Source: Arcicella gelida | Lineage (GTDB): Bacteria; Bacteroidota; Bacteroidia; Cytophagales; Spirosomataceae | Assembly: GCF_034931025.1 (NCBI RefSeq) | Contig: NZ_JAYGIL010000011.1 | Location: forward strand, 1-64,000 | DNA length: 64,000 nucleotides | Reading direction: 5' to 3' | The notes under the pieces: model-generated | Seen by the model: the letters and a program-made list of their open reading frames with translations, nothing else | Databases searched by the model: none | Told to the model about the DNA's origin: nothing | Program-made: the position numbers and the translations under genes | Part shown: in pieces, positions 18,794 to 27,851 of the stretch | Numbering within the stretch: the first letter of the stretch is position 1 | Layout: the number at the start of each line of letters is the position of its first letter

Positions 18794-19459
18794 ATGAAAG
18801 AATACAAACAATTATTATTAGCTAATAAAGCATGGGCAAAAGAGCGTTTGGAATTAGATGAAGAATATTTCAATACCCTTTCTAAAGATCAACAGCCCAA
18901 GTTTTTATGGATTGGTTGTGCAGATAGTAGAGTTCCTGCTGAAGAAATTACCAATGCACAGCCTGGAGAAGTATTTGTTCATAGAAATGTAGCAAATCTA
19001 GTTGTCCATACTGATATTAATTTACTTTCCGTACTTCAATATGCGGTGGAAGTACTTCATGTAAGGCATATTATTGTTTGCGGACATTACGGTTGTGGTG
19101 GTGTAAAAGCTGCGATGGGCTCTAGCGATTTAGGACTCATCAATAAATGGCTAAGAAATATTAAAGAAGTTTATGATAAGCATAATTATGAACTAAAAAA
19201 TATTTCTGATGAAGATGCTAGATTTAAGCGTTTGGTAGAATTGAACGTAGAAGAACAAGTAAAGAACCTTGCTAAAACAACAATCATTCAACGTTCTTGG
19301 AAAAACTTCCAATTGCCACATATTCATGGATGGGTTTTTGATATGAAATCTGGTTTGATTAAAGAAGTAATGGAAATTGAAGCATGTTCAGAGATTGATC
19401 CAATCTTTAAGTATGATTTTCATACAGATGAGGTAATTACTAATAGTTCAATTTATTAG
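18794..19459 (+). CDS. can: Beta-class carbonic anhydrase
   Basis: A 221-residue cytosolic zinc enzyme interconverting CO2 and bicarbonate. Zinc ligands C42, H98 and C101 and the Asp-Arg dyad D44/R46 (GCADSR, then GHYGCGG) fall at the same numbers as in the E. coli Can enzyme. It is the last gene of the sulP2 unit and ends before a strong terminator. Together with DabAB and the SulP proteins it suggests bicarbonate provision for carboxylating enzymes. Its presence in the same unit as a SulP could couple transport and hydration. Confidence 0.95.
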   Translation: MKEYKQLLLANKAWAKERLELDEEYFNTLSKDQQPKFLWIGCADSRVPAEEITNAQPGEVFVHRNVANLVVHTDINLLSVLQYAVEVLHVRHIIVCGHYGCGGVKAAMGSSDLGLINKWLRNIKEVYDKHNYELKNISDEDARFKRLVELNVEEQVKNLAKTTIIQRSWKNFQLPHIHGWVFDMKSGLIKEVMEIEACSEIDPIFKYDFHTDEVITNSSIY

Positions 19460-19493
19460 AGGGTCTTGCTTGAGGAGAAAAAAATATTTTAAT

Positions 19494-19543
19494 AAACAGA
19501 GAAAGCCTGTAATGAGAATACTCAATACAGGCTTTCTCTGTTT
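19494..19543. terminator. Bidirectional terminator between carbonic anhydrase and lolD-like gene
   Basis: An 18-bp perfect stem (arms 19494-19511 and 19526-19543; AAACAGAGAAAGCCTGTA and its complement) with a 14-nt loop, between two converging genes. An A-rich stretch on one side and a T-rich stretch on the other suit termination in both directions. Confidence 0.85.
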
Positions 19544-19561
19544 ATTTCATTTCTTAAAAAG

Positions 19562-20212
19562 TCAACTCAATAATAAACCATCTTGCATTACTAACTTTCT
19601 GTCAGCCATATTCGCTAATTCTTCGTTATGGGTAACGATGACAAAAGTTTGATTGAATTGGTCTCTTAAATTAAAAAAGAGCTCATGTAGTTCATGTGCA
19701 TTTTTTGAATCTAAATTTCCAGAAGGTTCGTCCGCAAAAATGATTGATGGTGAATTGATTAAAGCACGAGCAACTGCTGTTCTTTGCTGTTCACCACCTG
19801 ACATCTGTGAAGGTAAATTATGAATTCTGTCTTTTAGTCCGAGTAATACCAAAAGTTCCTCTGCTCTTTCTTCAATTTTTTTATTTTTACCGCCAATGTA
19901 AGCAGGCATACAAACATTTTCTAAAGCTGTAAACTCTCCAAGAAGGTTATGAAATTGAAAAATAAAGCCTAATTTTTCATTTCTAAATTTGGCTAAAGCA
20001 GTATCCTTTAAATTGGTAATTTCTTGTCCAGCAATAAATACTTGTCCAGTATCAGGTTTATCAAGTGTTCCTGCAATATGCAACAGCGTACTTTTCCCAG
20101 CCCCCGAAGCCCCAACGATAGAGGCTACTTCTCCTTGATGAATCTGTAAATCAATACCTTTCAAAACATTTAAGTTTCCATAGGTCTTTGTAATATTTTT
20201 GACTACTAACAT
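19562..20212 (-). CDS. lolD: ABC transporter ATP-binding protein, LolD/MacB type
   Basis: A 216-residue stand-alone ATPase. Walker A GASGAGKST, Q-loop FQFHNLL, signature MSGGEQQR, Walker B IIFADEP followed by SGNLDS and the His switch VTHNEE are all in place. Length and the LolD-like signature fit an ATPase that partners a FtsX/MacB-type permease, for example to release lipoproteins from the inner membrane. No permease is adjacent, which is usual for Bacteroidota, where lolCE genes lie elsewhere. Assignment to LolD rather than another MacB-type ATPase is by resemblance. Confidence 0.85.
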   Translation of the reverse strand: MLVVKNITKTYGNLNVLKGIDLQIHQGEVASIVGASGAGKSTLLHIAGTLDKPDTGQVFIAGQEITNLKDTALAKFRNEKLGFIFQFHNLLGEFTALENVCMPAYIGGKNKKIEERAEELLVLLGLKDRIHNLPSQMSGGEQQRTAVARALINSPSIIFADEPSGNLDSKNAHELHELFFNLRDQFNQTFVIVTHNEELANMADRKLVMQDGLLLS

Positions 20213-20361
20213 TTTTCCTTTTCCAATAAATATTCACTAGAACAAAACAACGATAAAAAATGTGGAATTACTATATTTGCTTTGAATAATTACTTTGTTG
20301 GTCGTTCAAAAAAGTTGATAAACTATAAATATTTACCAAATAAAAGCAATTAATTAAATAG

Positions 20362-20394
20362 TTTGTCAGTAATTTAGCAAACGAATTAATTTCG
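20362..20394 (+). promoter_or_regulatory. Promoter-like element upstream of sucC
   Basis: TTTG at 20362-20365 and TAATTTCG at 20387-20394 (one mismatch to TAnnTTTG), spaced 21 bp apart. A start about 7 nt downstream would give a leader of some 15 nt before the sucC ATG. Confidence 0.4.
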
Positions 20395-20413
20395 ACATAA
20401 AAAACTGTATCAA

Positions 20414-21610
20414 ATGAACATTCACGAGTATCAAGGTAAAGACATTTTGAAAAGTTATGGTGTCCGCATTCAAGAGGGCATCGTAGTCGATACACCAGCA
20501 TTGGCAGTAGAAGCTGCCCGAGAGTTGTCGGCAAAAACTGGTACACAGTGGCACGTAATTAAAGCCCAAATTCATGCCGGTGGGCGTGGAAAAGGTGGTG
20601 GAGTAAAACTTGCTAAAAATTTAGATGAAGTTCGCCAAAAATCAGAACAGATTTTGGGAATGCAATTGATTACTCACCAAACAGGTCCAGAAGGTAAAAA
20701 AGTTAATAAGGTCTTGATTGCTGAAGACGTTTATTATCCAGGTCCATCTGAGCCAAAAGAGTATTACATTTCTATTTTGTTAGATAGAGGTCGTGCTTGT
20801 AATGTTATCATGGCATCAACTGAAGGTGGTATGGACATTGAAGAAGTAGCAGAACATACTCCTGAAAAAATCATTAAGGAATGGATTGATCCAAGAGTAG
20901 GTTTACAAGCATTCCAAGCTCGTAAAATTGCTTTCGCTTTAGGTTTATCAGGTGATGCTTTCAAAGAAATGGTGAAATTCATCAACTCTCTTTATAAAGC
21001 TTATGTTGAAACTGATTCTTCGATGTTTGAAATCAACCCTGTGTTGAAAACTTCAGACAACAAAATCTTGGCAGTAGATGCTAAAGTTAACTTAGATGAT
21101 AACGCATTGTACCGTCATTCAGATTTTATTCCATTACGTGATGTTACTGAGGAAGATCCATTAGAAGTTGAAGCATCTAAAAACGATTTGAACTACGTAA
21201 AATTAGACGGTAACGTTGGATGTATGGTGAATGGTGCTGGTTTAGCAATGGCTACGATGGACATCATCAAATTATCTGGTGGTGAGCCTGCCAACTTCCT
21301 AGATGTAGGGGGAGGAGCTAACGCTAAAACGGTTGAAGCTGGTTTCCGTATCATCTTGAAAGATCCAAACGTTAAAGCTATCTTGATTAATATCTTTGGT
21401 GGTATTGTTCGTTGCGACCGTGTTGCTACGGGTGTTGTTGAAGCTTATAAAGCTATCGGTGATATTCCTGTACCAATTATTGTTCGTTTACAAGGAACTA
21501 ATGCTGCTGAGGGAGCTAAAATCATTGATGAATCAGGCTTGAAGGTATTCTCAGCTGTTTTATTGAAAGATGCAGCTACTAAAGTAGAAGAAGTATTAGC
21601 AGCAATGTAA
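20414..21610 (+). CDS. sucC: Succinyl-CoA ligase (ADP-forming), beta subunit
   Basis: A 398-residue TCA-cycle enzyme subunit. SucC carries the ATP-grasp nucleotide-binding domain (MNIHEYQGKDIL start, KAQIHAGGRGKGGGVKLA near residue 55) and the C-terminal ligase domain with NGAGLAMATMD and INIFGGIVRCD. With SucD it makes succinate plus ATP from succinyl-CoA. sucD is not adjacent, which is common in Bacteroidota. The codon use is slightly more regular than that of neighbours, consistent with high expression. A terminator follows 14 bp after the stop, so the gene is monocistronic. Confidence 0.97.
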   Translation: MNIHEYQGKDILKSYGVRIQEGIVVDTPALAVEAARELSAKTGTQWHVIKAQIHAGGRGKGGGVKLAKNLDEVRQKSEQILGMQLITHQTGPEGKKVNKVLIAEDVYYPGPSEPKEYYISILLDRGRACNVIMASTEGGMDIEEVAEHTPEKIIKEWIDPRVGLQAFQARKIAFALGLSGDAFKEMVKFINSLYKAYVETDSSMFEINPVLKTSDNKILAVDAKVNLDDNALYRHSDFIPLRDVTEEDPLEVEASKNDLNYVKLDGNVGCMVNGAGLAMATMDIIKLSGGEPANFLDVGGGANAKTVEAGFRIILKDPNVKAILINIFGGIVRCDRVATGVVEAYKAIGDIPVPIIVRLQGTNAAEGAKIIDESGLKVFSAVLLKDAATKVEEVLAAM

Positions 21611-21624
21611 TCAATACAGAATAA

Positions 21625-21663
21625 TAAAAAAGGCGAAGGATTTTAAATCTTTCGCCTTTTTTA
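21625..21663. terminator. Terminator between sucC and the convergent M48 peptidase gene
   Basis: A stem of about 16 bp with one G-T pair (AAAAGGCGAAGGATTT with AAATCTTTCGCCTTTT), preceded by As and followed by Ts, so it can work in both directions. Confidence 0.85.
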
Positions 21664-21685
21664 TTGATTTTATCATTATAAAAAA

Positions 21686-22534
21686 CTAGTTTTTCTTAGC
21701 ACCAGACTTAGCACCATTGTAATATTGAGTTGCTTCTGGTAAAAGTCTTTTTATATCAGCAATACGTTGTTCGTCTGATGGGTGAGTTGACAAGAATACA
21801 GGTTGCTTAGTTCCTCCGCCAGATTGTGCTGCCATTCTTCCCCAAAAAGCTACAGCTTCATTAGGGTTATATCCCGCCATAGCCATGAAAATTAAGCCTA
21901 AATGGTCAGCTTCTGATTCTTGGTTACGTCCAAAAGCAAGCATTCCTATTTGAGCACCCGCAGGAGCAGCAACACTAAATACTGAATTCCATAAATTTTG
22001 TGTTGCACTTGGCTTACTTTGCATCGCTATTCCTAAACCTACTTGTCCAGCCGTTAATAAACCTTGTGCTACCATTCCTTGGCTCATTCTTTCGCTACCA
22101 TGTTTTGCAATCGCATGCGATACTTCATGACCCATTACTACAGCTAAACCCGTTTCATTCTGAGTAATTGGCAAAATACCTGTATAAACTACCATTTTAC
22201 CACCTGGCATACACCAAGCGTTCACTTGACTATTTTGTACTAGTTCGGTTTGCCATTGATAGCCATTCAAATAATTTGGAGAACCGTTTTGCTCAAAATA
22301 TGTTTGAGCAGCTTTAGCAATTTTATCACCAACTCTTTTTACCATTGCCGCTTGTTGAGAACTAGCCGCTACTACTTTATTAGTATCTAAAAATTGCTTA
22401 TAGCTAGTAAATGACATGGCGTTCATTTCATCATCAGAAACCAATAATAATTGGCTACGACCAGAAATCGGCACTTTTGTACAAGCCCAAATTGACGTTA
22501 GGAGAACTGCTCCATAAAAAACGATTTTTTTCAT
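21686..22534 (-). CDS. M48-family zinc metallopeptidase lipoprotein
   Basis: 282 residues. The N-terminus is a lipoprotein signal with a plausible lipobox ending at Cys18 (TSIWAC). The catalytic HEVSH motif (VVMGHEVSHAIAKHG) lies near residue 135, with the downstream Glu zinc ligand in QESEADHLGL. This matches the periplasmic M48 (LoiP/BepA-like) peptidases that degrade or assemble outer-membrane proteins. Lacking TPR repeats, it is closer to LoiP than to BepA. It is transcribed towards sucC and is divergent from the FAH gene. Confidence 0.9.
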   Translation of the reverse strand: MKKIVFYGAVLLTSIWACTKVPISGRSQLLLVSDDEMNAMSFTSYKQFLDTNKVVAASSQQAAMVKRVGDKIAKAAQTYFEQNGSPNYLNGYQWQTELVQNSQVNAWCMPGGKMVVYTGILPITQNETGLAVVMGHEVSHAIAKHGSERMSQGMVAQGLLTAGQVGLGIAMQSKPSATQNLWNSVFSVAAPAGAQIGMLAFGRNQESEADHLGLIFMAMAGYNPNEAVAFWGRMAAQSGGGTKQPVFLSTHPSDEQRIADIKRLLPEATQYYNGAKSGAKKN

Positions 22535-22712
22535 TTTTCTTAAAAGGATTAAGACACATTAAATTTTAATGGCAAAATTAATATTAAATAATCATACCAA
22601 CACTCTAGTAATAGTATAGCAATTTAGAATTTAGATGTAAAAATCTAAAAAAGGTTCTAAATTTCTACATTTTAGGGGTATTTTTGTAAAATAATTCATA
22701 AAACGAAGAAAT

Positions 22713-23324
22713 ATGAAAATTTTGTGCATCGGTAGAAATTACGCTGAACATATTGCAGAATTAAATAATGAGCGTCCGTCTGAACCCGTTATTTTTATGA
22801 AACCAGATACGGCGATACTCAAAGACAATGAGGCATTTTATCATCCTGATTTTTCAAACGATATTCATCATGAAGTAGAAATCGTATTGAAAATCAATAA
22901 GATGGGCAAAAATATTGAAGCTAAATTTGCACATAAATATTACGAGGAAATCGGAATAGGTATTGATTTTACGGCTAGAGATGTTCAATCTAAACTAAAA
23001 GAAAAAGGATTACCTTGGGAAAAAGCCAAAGCTTTTAATGGCTCAGCACCTATTTCTGGTTTTGTTGCTAAATCTGAATTTGCTGATTTAAAGAAACTGA
23101 ATTTCCATTTAGAGATTAATGGAGAAACTCGTCAAACAGGAAATACTTCTATGATGCTTTGGAATTTTGATGAAATCATTGCTGAAATATCAAAATACTT
23201 CACGTTAAAAACTGGCGATTTAATTTTCACAGGGACTCCTGCTGGCGTTGGTAAAGTAAAAATTGGCGATAAATTAAGTGCATTCGTTGAAGGCAAAGAA
23301 ATGCTATCATTTGACATTAAGTAA
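22713..23324 (+). CDS. Fumarylacetoacetate hydrolase (FAH) family protein
   Basis: A 203-residue FAH-fold enzyme. Family members hydrolyse C-C bonds of acylpyruvates or decarboxylate oxaloacetate, using a divalent metal. The metal-site motif HHEVEIVLKI appears near residue 50, followed by GIDFTARDVQ and the C-terminal GDLIFTGTPAGVG loop that is nearly invariant in the family. The length fits the short acylpyruvase/FAHD1-like type. It lies 3 bp before a longer upstream reading of the M23 peptidase gene and about 54 bp before its likely start, so the two may be co-transcribed. Substrate unknown. Confidence 0.88.
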   Translation: MKILCIGRNYAEHIAELNNERPSEPVIFMKPDTAILKDNEAFYHPDFSNDIHHEVEIVLKINKMGKNIEAKFAHKYYEEIGIGIDFTARDVQSKLKEKGLPWEKAKAFNGSAPISGFVAKSEFADLKKLNFHLEINGETRQTGNTSMMLWNFDEIIAEISKYFTLKTGDLIFTGTPAGVGKVKIGDKLSAFVEGKEMLSFDIK

Positions 23325-23378
23325 ATCGTGACGTGGATTTTATGGACATTCTTCCTTAAAATTCCGTTACAACAATCT

Positions 23379-25382
23379 ATGAAATTAAAATTCTTTCTTT
23401 TTTGTAGCCTTCTTTCATTTCAGAATTTAGCACAAAAAACAAGACTTCTTTATCCGAAAGATTACTTTCTTTTTCCAATTAATCCCAAACAACAAAACTA
23501 TTTGGCTGGTGGAATGGGGGATTTGCGTGCAGATCATTTCCATGCTGGTATTGATATTAAAACCCAAGGAAGAGAAGGTTTAGCAGTACAAGCCTCGGCT
23601 GATGCTTATGTTTCTGAAATCAGAGTACAAACTTCTGGTTATGGAAACGTAGTTTTCTTGACGCATCCCAATGGTTATGTTTCTGTTTACGGGCATTTAA
23701 GAGAGTTTGCAGAACCTTTGGCTACGTATGTAAAGAAAAAAAGACTAGAAAGCCAGACATTTGAAATTCAATTAAAACCTGCACCAAATGAATTTGTTGT
23801 AAAAAAGGGACAAATTATTGGTTATTCAGGCAATACTGGCGGTTCGGCTGGGCCACATTTACATTTTGAAATCAGAGATATTAATAACAATATTTTGAAT
23901 CCTCTGAATTTTGGTTTTGCCGAAATCAAAGATAATATACCTCCTATTTTCCAACAATTATTTATCAAAACACTTGGTACTGATGCAAGAGTAAACGGTG
24001 AATTTGGAAGAAAATCTTTTCATCCCATCAAAAACCCCGATGGTACTTATGGCATCAACGCAGAAATTTCAGCAATTGGTGAAATTGGCTTAGAATTGCT
24101 GGCAGTTGATAAAATGAATGATACCCATAATTCAAACGGGTTAAGTTGTACTGAATTATTCGTTGATGGCAAAGAAGTGCATTATTTTCATTTAGAACAA
24201 TTTCCCAATGCGGTTTCGCATGATATTAATGTGCATACTGATTATGCCTATGAAAAAACCATTGGACAAAGAATTCAAAAGCTCTTTCAAGATGATGGAA
24301 ATGATGAATTACCAGTTTATAAAACCATTTTACAAAAAGGAAAACTCAGCTTTCAAGATGGAAAAACTCATCAAATAAGTATTAAAATTTGGGATGCTTA
24401 TGAAAATGGAAGTACTTTGAACTTTACAATTAAAGGTGAAAAGTCCGAAAGTTCAGTAACGGCTAGTCCAAGTAAGTTACCTTTAATGATTAACTATCAT
24501 ATTGATGATAATACTTTAGTAATAAAAGCACGCAACTTAAAGACAATCAATTCGATAGCAATTTTAAATTTAGAAAAATCATCAGCTGAATTGCCCATAA
24601 ATTACGTAAAAAACAATGAAGCTGTGTATCTTTGGGACTTAAAAAAGGGTTTACCCAAATCTATACAGATTGATAGTGTAGAAAAGTCTCTAAACTTACA
24701 AAAAACTATTCTTCCCAATCAATCAAGTAGCTTTGTTTCAGATAAACTTTCAATCATTTTTGAAGCAAAAACATTGTATGATACGCTTTATTTAGAAACT
24801 AAAGCTACTCCCAATCAAGTAGAAATTGGTCAAGCAACTATACCAATCCGAAATCCGATTAGTGTTAGTTTTCAGCCAGAAGCTAAAGTAAATTTACCGC
24901 AAAAAACATCAATATATTATACTTCCAGAAATCAAAGAAGATTTTTAGGGGGAAAATGGAATACAGATAGAATTGTCTTTAAAGCTGGATTATTGGGTCA
25001 GTTTACGCTTTTAACAGATACGATTCCACCAAAAGCAAGCTTTGTCACGAAAAGTCCAAATCATGTAGCGATTAGAATTTCAGATAATCTTTCGGGAATT
25101 AAAAGCTTTAAAACATATCTTAATGATACTTATATCTTAGCAGATTATGATGCCAAAAGAGCTTTACTCTGGACTGTTAAATCAGATTCTACTCAAAGTT
25201 TTATTGGTAAACTTCGTTTAGATTTGGAGGATAATCAAGGCAATAAAAGTTCTTATGAAACTGAAGTTGATAATCAAACAAAGACGGTAGCTGTCAAAAA
25301 AGAAAAGCCTAAAAAAGCTAAAACTAAAGCGAAGAAAGAAGTAACATCAAAAAAGAAGAGTAAAAAGAAAAATAAAAAATAG
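23379..25382 (+). CDS. M23-family peptidoglycan peptidase, large, with basic C-terminal tail
   Basis: About 667 residues from the ATG at 23379, which places the signal peptide MKLKFFLFCSLLSFQNLAQ at the start (the earlier ATG at 23328 would not). The M23 (LytM) catalytic domain comes first: H-FHAGID carries the zinc His and Asp, then YGHL and the HLHFE motif. The remaining ~470 residues are beta-rich extracytoplasmic modules of unknown role. The last ~45 residues are almost purely Lys with Ala/Thr/Ser, which could bind cell wall or nucleic acid. It is probably a periplasmic endopeptidase or a regulator of one. Confidence 0.88.
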   Translation: MKLKFFLFCSLLSFQNLAQKTRLLYPKDYFLFPINPKQQNYLAGGMGDLRADHFHAGIDIKTQGREGLAVQASADAYVSEIRVQTSGYGNVVFLTHPNGYVSVYGHLREFAEPLATYVKKKRLESQTFEIQLKPAPNEFVVKKGQIIGYSGNTGGSAGPHLHFEIRDINNNILNPLNFGFAEIKDNIPPIFQQLFIKTLGTDARVNGEFGRKSFHPIKNPDGTYGINAEISAIGEIGLELLAVDKMNDTHNSNGLSCTELFVDGKEVHYFHLEQFPNAVSHDINVHTDYAYEKTIGQRIQKLFQDDGNDELPVYKTILQKGKLSFQDGKTHQISIKIWDAYENGSTLNFTIKGEKSESSVTASPSKLPLMINYHIDDNTLVIKARNLKTINSIAILNLEKSSAELPINYVKNNEAVYLWDLKKGLPKSIQIDSVEKSLNLQKTILPNQSSSFVSDKLSIIFEAKTLYDTLYLETKATPNQVEIGQATIPIRNPISVSFQPEAKVNLPQKTSIYYTSRNQRRFLGGKWNTDRIVFKAGLLGQFTLLTDTIPPKASFVTKSPNHVAIRISDNLSGIKSFKTYLNDTYILADYDAKRALLWTVKSDSTQSFIGKLRLDLEDNQGNKSSYETEVDNQTKTVAVKKEKPKKAKTKAKKEVTSKKKSKKKNKK

Positions 25383-25433
25383 TAAAGAGTATAGTCAAAT
25401 CTTTCAAAATTGTCTTTATAAAAATATACATAA

Positions 25434-25880
25434 ATGAAATTAGCAATAGGAGAAAAAGCACCGGATTTTGAACAAAAAGACCAAGATGGGAATTTGGTTA
25501 AGCTTTCAGACTTTGAAGGCAAAAAAGTGATTTTATACTTTTATCCCAAAGATGATACTCCTGGTTGTACTGCTCAAGCTTGTAATTTGAATGAAAATTT
25601 ACCTGCTTTACAAGCCAAAGGTTTTGAAATTATTGGAGTAAGTATTGATGGACAAAAAGCACATCAGAAATTCATCAAAAAATATGATTTAAAATTTACT
25701 TTACTCTCAGATGAAGACCATCAGCTAGTAGAGGCTTATGGCGTTTGGGTAGAAAAATCTATGTATGGCAAAACCTACATGGGCACAGCCAGAACAACTT
25801 TTATCATTGATGAAAAAGGAATCATTACTGATATTATTGAAAAAGTAAAAACGAAAGAGCATACCTCTCAAATAATTTAG
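25434..25880 (+). CDS. bcp: Thioredoxin-dependent peroxiredoxin Bcp/PrxQ
   Basis: A 148-residue atypical two-cysteine peroxiredoxin. Peroxidatic C45 and resolving C50 lie in DDTPGCTAQACNL, the PrxQ spacing. The conserved Pro/Thr of the active site precede C45, and the family GTARTTFIID strand lies near the C-terminus. It removes peroxides using thioredoxin. It follows the M23 gene by about 50 bp and precedes the transketolase genes in the same direction. Confidence 0.95.
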   Translation: MKLAIGEKAPDFEQKDQDGNLVKLSDFEGKKVILYFYPKDDTPGCTAQACNLNENLPALQAKGFEIIGVSIDGQKAHQKFIKKYDLKFTLLSDEDHQLVEAYGVWVEKSMYGKTYMGTARTTFIIDEKGIITDIIEKVKTKEHTSQII

Positions 25881-25930
25881 AATAGTTAACTATCAAAATA
25901 ACAAAAGCTTACAAAAATTAATCAAGAAAA

Positions 25931-26788
25931 ATGGAAATTACTGAATTACAAAAAGTTGCTTCGCAAGTACGTCGTGACATCGTACGCCAAGTACACGCTT
26001 GTCAGTCTGGACACCCAGGCGGTTCATTAGGCTGTACTGATTTATTGGTAGGTCTTTACTTCGACCAAATGACTTTAAAATCAGATGAAGCTGGAAATAA
26101 AGTTTTCGATATGAATGGTATTGGCGAAGACCTTTTCTTTTTATCAAATGGACATATTTCTCCAGTTTTCTATTCAGTATTAGCTCGTGCTGGATACTTC
26201 CCAGCGGCAGAATTAGCAACTTTCCGTAAATTAAATTCTCGTCTTCAAGGTCACCCAACTACTCACGAACACCTTGAAGGAATTCGTATAGCTTCTGGTT
26301 CATTAGGACAAGGAATGTCAGTTGCTATTGGAGCAGCTCAAGCGAAAAAATTAAACAAAGACAATTCATTAGTATTTGTATTAATGGGTGATGGCGAACA
26401 AAACGAAGGTCAAGTTTGGGAAGCAGCCATGTATGCACCACACCATAAAGTAGATAATTTGGTAGCAGTTATTGACTATAACGGTCAGCAAATTGATGGT
26501 CCAACTGATAAAGTAATGAACAACCGTGACTTAGGAGCAAAGTATGCAGCTTTCGGTTGGAATGTAATGAAAATGAACGGTAACGATATGGCAGACGTCG
26601 TGAAAGTATTGGCAGAAGCTCGTGCTTTTTCTGGAAACGGACAGCCAACGATGATTTTGATGACCACAGAAATGGGTGCAGGGGTTGACTTTATGATGGG
26701 TTCACACAAATGGCATGGAGTTGCTCCAAACGACGAGCAATTAGCAGCAGCTTTAGCTCAGTTACCTGAAACTTTGGGAGATTATTAA
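25931..26788 (+). CDS. Transketolase, N-terminal (ThDP pyrophosphate-binding) subunit
   Basis: A 285-residue N-terminal half of a split transketolase, which moves two-carbon units in the pentose phosphate pathway. It shows the ThDP-binding motif GDGEQNEGQVWEA ... NQ-type end (IDYNGQQIDG), the early HPGGSLG and the GSLGQGMS motif. The C-terminal half is 28440-29399. In most Bacteroidota the two halves are adjacent; here 1.65 kb with two unrelated genes separates them. The ThDP must bind at the interface of both chains, so stoichiometric expression matters. Confidence 0.93.
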   Translation: MEITELQKVASQVRRDIVRQVHACQSGHPGGSLGCTDLLVGLYFDQMTLKSDEAGNKVFDMNGIGEDLFFLSNGHISPVFYSVLARAGYFPAAELATFRKLNSRLQGHPTTHEHLEGIRIASGSLGQGMSVAIGAAQAKKLNKDNSLVFVLMGDGEQNEGQVWEAAMYAPHHKVDNLVAVIDYNGQQIDGPTDKVMNNRDLGAKYAAFGWNVMKMNGNDMADVVKVLAEARAFSGNGQPTMILMTTEMGAGVDFMMGSHKWHGVAPNDEQLAAALAQLPETLGDY

Positions 26789-26858
26789 TTATTGAGTGAA
26801 TGAGTAAATTACTGAATTAGTGAGTGATATAAGCAATTAAGAACAAATCTTTATAACA

Positions 26859-27851
26859 TTGAAAATCAAAAAATTACATATCAAAAATTTTAAATCTATA
26901 GCAGATTTAGAGATTATTGAACCAAATCCGTTTACGGTCTTTGTAGGCCCAAATGGGTCTGGTAAAAGTAATATTTTTGAGGCTTTGGAGTTTTGGAATT
27001 TTGTATATAAAGGTTATTTTATTGATTTGAGCAGCTTTTTTGGAGGAAAAAATAACATGTTACACTTTAGTGATTTAGAGCAAAGTGCTAGTGTGTCTGT
27101 TGAATTTCCTAATGATATTATTCTTGACAGTTTTGCAATAGTATTTCCAACTGACAGTGGTAATCAGGTATTCCAAAATAAAGTCACTTCAAATTTAGAA
27201 GCATTTAAGAAAAGTACTAACCATAATCAATTTATCCCTAACTCTTCTAGATTATTCATCAATAGTTCTAAAGGAAATAAATTAAACTTTCAAGATGATA
27301 AGAAATTAACTTTTATTACTGATAATCTGGAAAAAGTGCTGAAAAGAATTTTGAAAGATGAAAGTAAAAAAGAAGAAATTCTTGACTGGTTACGATTATT
27401 TATTCCTGAGTTTGACGATGTTTTTATTGAATCTTCTGAATTGAGTAGAACAGATACATTAATTGTGAAAGAAAAATATTCATCAAAGTATTTCACAAAA
27501 GATTTAATCTCAGACGGTACTTACAATATTCTTGCTCTTTTAACAGCAGTATTTCAATCCGATGAACCACAATTTTTGTGTATTGAAGAACCTGAAAATG
27601 GACTTACTCCAGATGTTATCAAAGAGATGGTTACATTTTTCAGAAATGCTTGTGAAGAAAAAGGTCATTATATATGGCTCAATACACATTCGCAATCATT
27701 AGTTTCTCAACTTACTCCTGATGAAATAATCACGGTAAATAAAATCAAAGGGGAAACAAAAATAAAGCAGTTCAAAGGAGAAGATTTTAACGGATTAAGT
27801 ATGGATGAAGCATGGCTGACTAATACCTTAGGAGGTGGGTTGCCATGGTAA
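26859..27851 (+). CDS. AAA/OLD-like ATPase (SMC/RecF-type, AAA_15/AAA_21)
   Basis: A 330-residue ATPase starting at TTG (no suitable ATG nearby). MKIKKLHIKNFKSI is the classic start of RecF/OLD-type ATPases. Walker A GPNGSGKS is at residues 30-37, a signature-like LISDGT at 217-222, Walker B FLCIEEPENGL at 239-249 and a switch His at 277 (NTHSQSL). The next gene overlaps by 7 bp and encodes a TOPRIM-like protein. An ATPase of this type paired with a TOPRIM/DUF4276 protein matches the plan of OLD- and PARIS-like anti-phage modules. Role in defence is inferred. The pair interrupts the transketolase operon. Confidence 0.85.
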   Translation: MKIKKLHIKNFKSIADLEIIEPNPFTVFVGPNGSGKSNIFEALEFWNFVYKGYFIDLSSFFGGKNNMLHFSDLEQSASVSVEFPNDIILDSFAIVFPTDSGNQVFQNKVTSNLEAFKKSTNHNQFIPNSSRLFINSSKGNKLNFQDDKKLTFITDNLEKVLKRILKDESKKEEILDWLRLFIPEFDDVFIESSELSRTDTLIVKEKYSSKYFTKDLISDGTYNILALLTAVFQSDEPQFLCIEEPENGLTPDVIKEMVTFFRNACEEKGHYIWLNTHSQSLVSQLTPDEIITVNKIKGETKIKQFKGEDFNGLSMDEAWLTNTLGGGLPW

